Source of the DNA: Confluentibacter sediminis
GTDB taxonomy: Bacteria; Bacteroidota; Bacteroidia; Flavobacteriales; Flavobacteriaceae
Assembly: GCF_003258355.1 (NCBI RefSeq)
Contig: NZ_QKPO01000004.1
Span: 62,001-126,000 of the forward strand
Direction: 5' to 3'
DNA: 64,000 nt
A program made the position numbers and the translations under genes. The notes beneath the pieces are model-generated. The model was not told where the DNA came from, did not search any database, and worked only from the letters and a program-made list of their open reading frames with translations. This document shows positions 42,275 through 52,307 of this stretch, piece by piece; within the stretch, counting starts at the first letter, position 1, and each line of letters opens with the position of its first letter.

Positions 42275-45200
42275 GTGGCCGTGCTGCTACTTCTGTTCAT
42301 CATTTTGGTGTTAATATTATCTATTCCTGCCATACAGACTAAGCTCGGAAAATATGCAACCAAGCGTGTTAATGACGAATTTGGTACTCATATTTATATT
42401 GATAGAGTAGGATTGCAATTTAATGGTGATGTAGAGCTTAAGCAAATTTATATTGAAGATTACAAAAAACACACGCTTATTAGTATCGCCGAATTAAATA
42501 CCTCTATTTTAAGTGTCAGGAATTTAGTTAACGGTAAGTTGAATTTCGGTGATATTGATATCATGGAATTGGTGTTTAATATTAAAACCTACAAAGGGGA
42601 AAGTGACACCAATTTAGATGTTTTTGTAGCCAAATTTGAAGACGATAACCCAAGGAAAGAAAACAGTAGCTTTTTATTGTCTTCTAGTGATGTGTCTATT
42701 TACAACAGCGTTTTTAGGATGACGGATGAAAACAAGGAAACTACTAAGTTATTGGAATTTGAAAATTTGAATATTAATGCTACTAATTTTTTAATTAATG
42801 GTAGTGATGTAAGCGCTAGAATAAATACACTAGCTTTTAAAGATAGTAGAGGTTTTGAGATGAAAAATATGTCTACAAATTTTTCATATACCTTAACAAA
42901 TATGATTTTTTCTAATTTGGATATTGAAACGCCCCATTCTGTATTAAAGGGCTATTTACAATTCTCGTATGATAGAAAAGACTTTAAAGAGTTTACAGAT
43001 AAAGTAAACATTATTGCCAATTTTAAGGATTCAAACATCTTGTTGGATGAATTAAATATATTTTACAATGAATTTGGAAAAAATCAATATACTGCTTTTA
43101 ATGTGGATTTAACAGGGACTTTAAATGATTTAAAGGTTGGTGATTTAGAATTAAAAACAAGTACAAATACCCAAGTTTACGGGAATATCAATTTTAAAAA
43201 TTTATTTAATAAAGAGCCAGATAATTTTTATATGAATGGCTCTTTTTCAAGACTTTCATCAACCTATAGAGATTTAAAAGCATTATTGCCTAATGTTTTG
43301 GGAGAGGTTATTCCAAGCTCTTTTGACAATCTTGGCAAATTTAATGTTGTAGGCCAAACCCAGGTCACATCGTCTGGCGTGGATGCTAATATTCAAATAG
43401 ATACCGATTTAGGTTATGTAGATTCCAAATTAGAAATAACAAAAATCAACGATATCGACAATGCCCTTTATAAAGGAAATGTTGTATTTGAAAATTTTGA
43501 TTTTGGAACCTTTTTAGACGACCCCAATATTGGAATGGCGTCTTTAAATTTTGATGTAAAGGGAAAAGGTTTTGTTCCGGAAACAATTAACACACAAGTG
43601 GTTGGTAATATTTTTGAAATAGAATATAATAAATATAATTACAAGTCTATAAAGGTTGAAGGAAATGTGAAAAACAAGATATTTGATGGAAATCTTGTTT
43701 CTAATGATGAAAATTTAAGACTCAATTTTAATGGGTTAGTAGATTTTTCGGGAAAAATAAATAAATACGATTTTGAAGCGAATATTGCCTACGCCAATTT
43801 AAATGCATTAAACTTTATAAAAAAAGACAGTATTTCTATTTTTAAAAGTGATGTTAAAATGAATGTTAATGGTAGCACTTTAGATGATGCCTATGGTAAA
43901 ATTTTATTCAACAACTCCTCTTATCAAAACCAGAACGACACCTATTATTTTGACAAATTTGACATTTCTTCTCGATTTGAAGACCAAGTTCATTTTGTAG
44001 AAATTAACTCGCCAGATATTTTAGAAGGTAATTTAAATGGACATTTTGTATTTAAAGATTTGCCTAAATTAATGCAAAATTCATTAGGACATATCTATAC
44101 AAATTTTGTTCCCAGTAAAGTAGCAGCAAACCAATATGTAGATTTCAATTTTAAAATTTACAATAAAATTATAGAGGTGTTCTATCCAGAAATTGAACTC
44201 GGAAAAAATACTTTTATAAAAGGAAGGGTTGAAACCGACGAAGAAAAATTCAGGGTGACGTTCAAGTCTCCTGAAATAAAAGTATATGATTATTTTGCTA
44301 ATAATATAGAATTACAAATAGATAACAGCAATCCTCTTTTCAATACGTTTGTAGAGGTAGATAGTATCAATACCAAATACTATAACGCCTCTAAATTCAA
44401 TTTGATAAATGTAACCCTTCGTGATACCTTATTTATGCGAGCTGAATTTAAAGGTGGAAAACAGAATAATGATAATTATAATCTAAGCTTTTATCACACC
44501 ATTAATAAAGAAAAACAATCGGTGGTCGGGTTTAAAAAATCTGATATAACCATAAAAGATACGAAATGGTATATCAATGAAAAGCAAGATAGATTTAATA
44601 AATTTACATTTAATAATAGTTTTACCTTTTTTGATATAGATCAGCTCTATGTCAATCACGACCATCAGGAATTAAGGCTTTCTGGATTCATAAAAGATTC
44701 TACCCAAAAAGATTTAAAACTAAGTTTTAAAAATGTGGATCTGGCTAAAATCACTCCAGATATAGATAGTTTGTCGTTAGCAGGAAATGTAAATGGTAAA
44801 TTAGATCTTTTACAAAAGAATGGCAATTATTTACCAAATTCTACCATTGTAATAAATGATTTTAAGGTCAATGATTTTGATTTAGGATCTTTTGATGCGA
44901 ACATTACAGGAAATGAAAACCTGACTGCTTATAATGTGGATGTTTCCATTAAAGATGATATTAAAAAAACATTTAGAGCTACAGGTGATATCAGTGTTTT
45001 AGGGAAACAATCTAATATTGATGTAAATGTTGTTTTAAATGATTTTAATTTGCAACCATTAAACCCATTACTGCAAGATATTCTAAGCAATATTAGAGGA
45101 AGTGTTTCTGGAGATGTTAGCGTAAAAGGAAATTTAAGCAAACCGGGTATCAATGGGGATTTAATAATGAACAAGTCGGGATTTGGTATTCCATATCTTA

Positions 45201-46699
45201 ATGTAGATTATAGTTTTGCCGATAAATCTTCTGTGACATTAAAAGACCAAAGTTTTATTTTCAATAAAATTCAATTAACAGATACTAAATTTAAGTCAAA
45301 AGGACAGTTGAATGGTAGTTTAAGCCATACAAATTTTTCTAAATGGGGATTGGATTTGCAACTCAGCACTCCAAGATTATTGGTTTTAGATACTAAAGAT
45401 ACGGAAGAAGCCTTGTATTATGGTACAGGTTTTATAGGTGGTACTGCCAGTATTGTTGGGCCAACAGATCAATTGGTGATTAGTGTTGAAGGAGAAACCA
45501 AACAAGGGACTGTATTCAAAATACCTTTAAATAATACTGAATCTTTTGGAGATAATTCATTCATACATTTCATAACAAAAGAAGAGAAGGAAGCCAAAGA
45601 GAAAGGCGTCGATTTGGTTTTCAACGAAGTGAAGGGTCTTGAATTGGATTTTGATTTAGATATTACTGAAGATGCAGAGTTGGAAATAATAATTAATAAA
45701 GATACTGGCCACGCCTTAAAAGGTCGAGGTAATGGAAATATTCTTATAGAAATCAACACGAAAGGGAAGTTTAATATGTGGGGAGATTTTTCGGTGTTTG
45801 AAGGAGTTTATAATTTCGCGTATGGAGGATTGATTAGAAAAGAATTTTTAGTAAAACCTGGAGGAACGATTGCTTGGGATGGAGAACCATTAAAAGCACG
45901 TATCAATATGCTAGCCGTCTATAAAACTGAAACGAATCCGTCTCCTTTGTTGGATAATCCTATTAACAGAAGTATTCCTGTAGAACTTAATATAAGCTTA
46001 ACGGGAGAATTGGAACAACCTATTCCGTTTTATCAGTTTGAATTTCCAAATGTAAATTCTACTATCAAATCAGAACTTCAATACCGATTAGAGTCCGATG
46101 AGGATAAGCAAAATCAAGCACTATATCTATTATCTACTGGCTCTTTTTCAAGAGGATTAAGTGAACTTAATTTTTCTGGAACTATTGCAGAGAGACTCAA
46201 TGGGATTATTAATAGCTTTTTTTCAAACGGAGATGGTAAACTTAATATAGGTCTAAATTATGAAGCTGGAACCAATAGACCCGACTATCAAACAGATAGT
46301 AGGTTTGATTTAAAATTACAAACACAAATAAGTGACCGTGTCCTTATAAATGGTAAAGTAGGGGTTCCAGTTGGAGGCTCAGGAGCCAATGAAACTGTGA
46401 TCGCTGGTGATGTTGAAATAAGCTTTCTATTAAATGAAGACGGTACTTTAACAGCAAATGTATTTAATAGAGAAAACAGTATTAGAAATTTTGGAGATAA
46501 GATTGGTTATACGCAAGGTGTAGGACTTTCTTATAATGTAGATTTTGATACCTTTAAAGAATTAATTCAAAGTTTGTTTAAAAAAGAAGACCATCCCGAA
46601 GGTGTAACACAAGAAGAAGAGGAAAAAACAGGGACAGAAAAAGAAAGTTCGTTACCTGGTTTTATTACACAGAAAGCTTCACCTAAAAAAGAGAAATAA
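42275..46699 (+). CDS. TamB-like translocation/assembly protein
   Basis: This is a 1474-aa protein (from GTG) with one N-terminal membrane helix (VLLLLFIILVLILSIPAIQ), a very long beta-helical AsmA/TamB body of short repeated strands, and a C-terminal TamB (DUF490) domain from about 1100 ending in a basic KKEK tail. TamB-type proteins bridge inner and outer membranes and move phospholipid or assist outer-membrane protein insertion. No ATG is near: the in-frame sequence continues 22 codons upstream (with FKYIKKALKIASKIV, a typical positively charged lead) to a TAA, so the real start may be an ATT/ATA codon upstream of the GTG. Confidence 0.88.
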   Translation: MAVLLLLFIILVLILSIPAIQTKLGKYATKRVNDEFGTHIYIDRVGLQFNGDVELKQIYIEDYKKHTLISIAELNTSILSVRNLVNGKLNFGDIDIMELVFNIKTYKGESDTNLDVFVAKFEDDNPRKENSSFLLSSSDVSIYNSVFRMTDENKETTKLLEFENLNINATNFLINGSDVSARINTLAFKDSRGFEMKNMSTNFSYTLTNMIFSNLDIETPHSVLKGYLQFSYDRKDFKEFTDKVNIIANFKDSNILLDELNIFYNEFGKNQYTAFNVDLTGTLNDLKVGDLELKTSTNTQVYGNINFKNLFNKEPDNFYMNGSFSRLSSTYRDLKALLPNVLGEVIPSSFDNLGKFNVVGQTQVTSSGVDANIQIDTDLGYVDSKLEITKINDIDNALYKGNVVFENFDFGTFLDDPNIGMASLNFDVKGKGFVPETINTQVVGNIFEIEYNKYNYKSIKVEGNVKNKIFDGNLVSNDENLRLNFNGLVDFSGKINKYDFEANIAYANLNALNFIKKDSISIFKSDVKMNVNGSTLDDAYGKILFNNSSYQNQNDTYYFDKFDISSRFEDQVHFVEINSPDILEGNLNGHFVFKDLPKLMQNSLGHIYTNFVPSKVAANQYVDFNFKIYNKIIEVFYPEIELGKNTFIKGRVETDEEKFRVTFKSPEIKVYDYFANNIELQIDNSNPLFNTFVEVDSINTKYYNASKFNLINVTLRDTLFMRAEFKGGKQNNDNYNLSFYHTINKEKQSVVGFKKSDITIKDTKWYINEKQDRFNKFTFNNSFTFFDIDQLYVNHDHQELRLSGFIKDSTQKDLKLSFKNVDLAKITPDIDSLSLAGNVNGKLDLLQKNGNYLPNSTIVINDFKVNDFDLGSFDANITGNENLTAYNVDVSIKDDIKKTFRATGDISVLGKQSNIDVNVVLNDFNLQPLNPLLQDILSNIRGSVSGDVSVKGNLSKPGINGDLIMNKSGFGIPYLNVDYSFADKSSVTLKDQSFIFNKIQLTDTKFKSKGQLNGSLSHTNFSKWGLDLQLSTPRLLVLDTKDTEEALYYGTGFIGGTASIVGPTDQLVISVEGETKQGTVFKIPLNNTESFGDNSFIHFITKEEKEAKEKGVDLVFNEVKGLELDFDLDITEDAELEIIINKDTGHALKGRGNGNILIEINTKGKFNMWGDFSVFEGVYNFAYGGLIRKEFLVKPGGTIAWDGEPLKARINMLAVYKTETNPSPLLDNPINRSIPVELNISLTGELEQPIPFYQFEFPNVNSTIKSELQYRLESDEDKQNQALYLLSTGSFSRGLSELNFSGTIAERLNGIINSFFSNGDGKLNIGLNYEAGTNRPDYQTDSRFDLKLQTQISDRVLINGKVGVPVGGSGANETVIAGDVEISFLLNEDGTLTANVFNRENSIRNFGDKIGYTQGVGLSYNVDFDTFKELIQSLFKKEDHPEGVTQEEEEKTGTEKESSLPGFITQKASPKKEK

Positions 46700-46853
46700 T
46701 TTAGTAAAAAAAGCATCTTTTTGTAGATATATTAAAATAATCGCTTTTTTATTAACTAAAACGTTATAGTTTTATATCTCCCATTAAAATAGAATAAATG
46801 CTACTGATATCTGATTTTTCTTTAGTAATTTTACCTATAATTAAAAAAATTAG

Positions 46854-48862
<2,009 letters not shown>

Positions 48863-48885
48863 TTCAATAAATAATAGTATTAATA

Positions 48886-48930
48886 ACTCCACAGATTTAT
48901 TGTAACGACAAGATTCTGTGGAGTTTTTTA
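48886..48930 (+). terminator. rho-independent terminator after gap
   Basis: ACTCCACAGA (48886-48895) and TCTGTGGAGT (48915-48924) form a perfect 10-bp stem with a 19-base loop, followed by TTTTTTA. It closes the pfkA-gap operon. It overlaps an alternative GTG start of the next gene, so that start is rejected. Confidence 0.8.
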
Positions 48931-48941
48931 TTTTAGAACGC

Positions 48942-49808
48942 ATGATTTTAATTGTTGATAGTGGCTCTACAAAAAGTGATTGGATTGCTGTAGATAATAA
49001 TGGAAAACAACTTTTAGAAAAGTTAAGGACAAAAGGTCTTAATCCGGAAATCTTAACAGAAGACAAACTTAAAAAGATAATAAAAAAGAACCCAGATTTA
49101 AAAGCTCATAGAAAAGAGGTGAGCCATGTGTTTTTTTATGGTGCTGGTTGCGGGACGGAAAGAGGTAAAGAGATGGTACGCAATGTACTAAAAGAGGTGT
49201 TTTTAAATGCTGTTGTAAAAGTTGAAGAAGATACGTTGGCTGCTGTGTATGGAACCATTAACCACGATACGGAAGCTGCGGTAGTTTGTATTTTAGGAAC
49301 TGGTTCTAATTGCAGTTATTTTGATGGACAAAAATTACATCAGCGTGTACAATCTCTAGGCTATATTTTAATGGATGATGCTGCAGGAAATTATTATGGT
49401 AAGGAACTCATCAGGGATTATTATTTCAATCAAATGCCCGAATCTATTAAAATTGCTTTTGGTAGTAAATATAACTTAGAACCCGATTATATAAAATATA
49501 ATATTTACAAGCAACCCAACCCAAATGCTTATTTGGCAAACTTTGCTGAGTTTATGTTTTTAAACAAAGACTCAGAATATATTGTAGAACTTATTAAAAA
49601 AGGGATCCGCATATTTGCAAAAAATATGATTATGCAATACAAGGAAGAACTTAAAACCGTTCCAGTACATTTTGCAGGCTCCATTGCTTATTTTTCACAA
49701 GAAGAAATTAAACAAGTAGGTTTAGAAATGGGCTTTGTCGTTGGGAATTTTGAACGCCGACCTATTGAAGGTTTGGTAGCCTTCCATACCAAAAATTTAT
49801 CGGAATAA
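48942..49808 (+). CDS. BadF/BadG-family kinase, N-acetylglucosamine-kinase-like
   Basis: The ATG at 48942 gives 288 aa starting MILIVDSGSTKSDWIAVD, the phosphate-binding motif 1 of the ASKHA fold. Phosphate 2 (CILGTGSNCSYFDG) and the adenosine site (HFAGSIAYF) follow in order. Bacteroidota proteins of this type are mostly annotated as N-acetylglucosamine kinases; the substrate is inference. It follows the pfkA-gap terminator and ends in its own terminator, so it is a single unit. Confidence 0.82.
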   Translation: MILIVDSGSTKSDWIAVDNNGKQLLEKLRTKGLNPEILTEDKLKKIIKKNPDLKAHRKEVSHVFFYGAGCGTERGKEMVRNVLKEVFLNAVVKVEEDTLAAVYGTINHDTEAAVVCILGTGSNCSYFDGQKLHQRVQSLGYILMDDAAGNYYGKELIRDYYFNQMPESIKIAFGSKYNLEPDYIKYNIYKQPNPNAYLANFAEFMFLNKDSEYIVELIKKGIRIFAKNMIMQYKEELKTVPVHFAGSIAYFSQEEIKQVGLEMGFVVGNFERRPIEGLVAFHTKNLSE

Positions 49809-49827
49809 ATAGTCTAGTTTATTAGAG

Positions 49828-49868
49828 AAAAAACCTTTAAATACCATATGTTGTTTAAAGGTTTTTTT
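49828..49868 (+). terminator. rho-independent terminator
   Basis: AAAAAACCTTTAAA and TTTAAAGGTTTTTT form a 14-bp stem with a 12-base loop and a T-run. It ends the kinase gene. Confidence 0.8.
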
Positions 49869-49979
49869 ATTTTGCAGGTTAGTTGGAACGGGCATTCTAA
49901 TAAACAATTAATATGAATTGTCCCTGAGAGTGATTTTTGAAGCATGGAAAAGGTATCGAGACGTCATACAACTTGAAAT

Positions 49980-50027
49980 GGTTCTCGATACAAAATATAC
50001 CGTGCCTTCGTATTTTACTCAAACTGA
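49980..50027. repeat. degenerate half copy of the TTCTCGATAC repeat
   Basis: GGTTCTCGATACAAAATA with CCGTGCCTTCGTATTTTACTC is the reverse complement, with few changes, of the right half of the copy at 21145-21262. A further weak GTATCGAGAC lies at 49952-49961. This places the same family well outside the 21-23 kb array. Confidence 0.7.
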
Positions 50028-50051
50028 TAAGGATAACTAAAAATAAATAAT

Positions 50052-51275
50052 TTGAATCCACATATTGCCATATACATTTCAAATAAGGATGATAAACATC
50101 TACTTATTGAACAGATTATAGAAGGTTACTTTTTTCAAGAATTTTCAAATTTAAAAGGTGTTCTTTTTTCCGAAATAACATTGAATAAGTTTATAGAAGA
50201 AGAAATGATTCATGGACATTTTGATGTTGTAACAAAAACCAAAAACAGTCTTCAAAAATCTTCTGAAGGCGAACGAAAAAAAGCTTTACTAAATCATCTT
50301 ATTTCACAGAGTCCAGAGTATATTATTGCAGATAATGTTTTTGGGAATTTAGATGTAGCTGCCCAAACTGAAATTGAACATTTATTAAAGGAGTTAAGCT
50401 TAAAAGCTCCCATAATTCAGATTACAACAAGGAAAGGAGAGATACTTTCGTTTATTGATAAGGTGTACCAATTACAAGAAAATCGACTTGTATTGATTGA
50501 TGATATAGATCGTTTAAATACTCATTCTGGTGAAGTATTTATAGATTCTTTGCCAAAACATTACAACCCAACATTAAACAAAATCAATCCGTTAGTAACG
50601 TTTAAAAACGTCTCTGTTAAGTATGAAGGCAGACCAATTTTAAATACTATTAATTGGGAAATACAATCGGGAGAATTTTGGCAACTCATTGGACCTAATG
50701 GTTCTGGAAAAAGCACGATTTTGTCCATGATAACGGGCGATAACCCAAAAGCGTTTTTGCAAGATATCACCTTGTTTGGTATGAAAAAGGGGAGTGGTGA
50801 AACGGTTTGGGATATTAAAAAACATATTGGTTATTTTTCATCGGAGATGCTAAGAGGTTTTTTACGTTCAGATTCTATTGAAAATATGATTATTTCTGGT
50901 TTTTTTGATTCTATTGGTTTGTATAAATACCGAACTGAAAACCAAAAGATAATAGCGTATAAGTGGTTGCGGATATTAGACATGTATCAAATTAAAAACA
51001 AGAATTTCTTATCATTATCTGCTGGTAATCAACGTTTGGTGTTGATTGCCAGAGCGATGGTTAAAAATCCACCATTGTTAATTTTGGACGAACCCACTAA
51101 CGGACTAGACGATGTGGATGCCAATTTGTTTGTACGGTTAATCAACAAAATTGCTTCAGAAAGTGATACCGCTATTTTGTATGTATCGCACAGAAAAGAG
51201 GTTGGATTGAAACCTGATTTTGTTTATGAATTGGTGCCGAGTGAAAGTGGTTCTGTTGGGAAACGGATAAAATAG
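50052..51275 (+). CDS. ModF-like ABC ATPase with degenerate N-terminal half
   Basis: This 407-aa protein (TTG start) is a tandem ABC ATPase of the ModF/PhrA type. The C-terminal half is intact: GPNGSGKS (214-221), FG-x3-GSGETVWDIKKHIGY, signature LSAGNQ (322-327) and LLILDEPTNGLD (342-353). The N-terminal half keeps a signature-like SSEGERKK (70-77) and a Walker-B-like YIIADN (90-95) but has no P-loop, so it can hardly bind ATP on its own. ModF relatives are linked to molybdate uptake or DNA-repair proteins, but no modABC genes are near. Membrane segments are absent. Confidence 0.82.
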   Translation: MNPHIAIYISNKDDKHLLIEQIIEGYFFQEFSNLKGVLFSEITLNKFIEEEMIHGHFDVVTKTKNSLQKSSEGERKKALLNHLISQSPEYIIADNVFGNLDVAAQTEIEHLLKELSLKAPIIQITTRKGEILSFIDKVYQLQENRLVLIDDIDRLNTHSGEVFIDSLPKHYNPTLNKINPLVTFKNVSVKYEGRPILNTINWEIQSGEFWQLIGPNGSGKSTILSMITGDNPKAFLQDITLFGMKKGSGETVWDIKKHIGYFSSEMLRGFLRSDSIENMIISGFFDSIGLYKYRTENQKIIAYKWLRILDMYQIKNKNFLSLSAGNQRLVLIARAMVKNPPLLILDEPTNGLDDVDANLFVRLINKIASESDTAILYVSHRKEVGLKPDFVYELVPSESGSVGKRIK

Positions 51276-51411
51276 TCTGTTTTAATATTTTCAATTAACT
51301 TTGATGTTGAAAACAAGTTTAGCAAAGATGTTTTACATCAAACCTTAAAAGAAGTTAGATGATTTTTTTTCATAAATTCACTTATGAAAAGGCGGTAAGT
51401 TTATTTAAATT

Positions 51412-52305
51412 TTAAACGGTAGCAGGTCGAATATCCACAGCCACCTTCATTTTGTTTTTACCAGTGCTGTAAATAACACCTTTCAAGGGAGGTACATCGT
51501 AATAATCGCGTCCCCAAGCTACAGTGATGTGTTGATTTTTTGGTATTTGGTTATTGGTAGGGTCAAAATCTATCCAGCCAAATTTTGGGATATATATAGA
51601 AAACCATGCATGTGAGGCATCTGCACCAATAAGTTTCTCTTTGCCTGGAGGCGGCAAGGTTTCGATATAACCGCTCACATATCTGGCGGGTAACCCAACC
51701 GAGCGTACACAAGCAATGGCAATTTGAGCAAAATCTTGACAAACCCCTTTTTTTTCTTTCATCACATCATGAATGGGCGTAGCTACGTTTGTGAATTCAG
51801 GATCAAATTCAAATTCAGTATAAATACGTTGCATCAATTCAAAAGCTGCTTCAAAAATGGGTCTGTTTGGTTTAAACGATACCTCGGCGTAGGCTTTAAT
51901 TTCGGGTGTTATTCTGGCAATAAGTATAGATTCCAATGTAAATTGCCGTACATCCAGTATCTCTTCATCATAACTTTTTAATTCTAACAAGGCTTGTGTT
52001 AGCGTGATGGTGTTACCTACAACCGAATCATGGATATTAGGTTGTAAACTAAAATTTCTTTCTATTATACTATTAGTGGTTACCTTTAGTTCATTATGAT
52101 ATTTTTGTATAGAGAACCGAGTTACTGTATTTCCAAAAAAGTCTAGTTTTTCAGAAATTTCACTTGGCGTGGGGCTTATGTCCAAATGATAATCCAATAA
52201 TTTTTGACCCACCATATCTTTTGGTTTTAAAGTGGCAATATTATGGCAAAAGGTGACGCCACTTTCATATAAATAACTGGTAGTATGTGATATTTGAAAT
52301 ACCAT
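51412..52305 (-). CDS. transglutaminase-like cysteine peptidase (cluster member 1)
   Basis: This 297-aa protein has a bacterial transglutaminase-like N-terminal region (about 1-90) and a transglutaminase core (about 130-260). The catalytic triad is C189 in KGVCQDFAQ, H232 in SHAWFSIY and D248 in GWIDFDPT. Without a signal peptide it should be cytoplasmic. It starts 2 bases after the ATP-grasp/alpha-E gene stop on the same strand and belongs to a conserved group of three with that gene and the DUF2126 protein. Confidence 0.9.
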   Translation of the reverse strand: MVFQISHTTSYLYESGVTFCHNIATLKPKDMVGQKLLDYHLDISPTPSEISEKLDFFGNTVTRFSIQKYHNELKVTTNSIIERNFSLQPNIHDSVVGNTITLTQALLELKSYDEEILDVRQFTLESILIARITPEIKAYAEVSFKPNRPIFEAAFELMQRIYTEFEFDPEFTNVATPIHDVMKEKKGVCQDFAQIAIACVRSVGLPARYVSGYIETLPPPGKEKLIGADASHAWFSIYIPKFGWIDFDPTNNQIPKNQHITVAWGRDYYDVPPLKGVIYSTGKNKMKVAVDIRPATV

Positions 52306-52307
52306 GA

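Noticed and set aside
48918-48941. Upstream GTG start of the N-acetylglucosamine-kinase-like gene
   Set aside because: It lies inside the stem of the gap terminator, and the protein motif begins right after the ATG at 48942.
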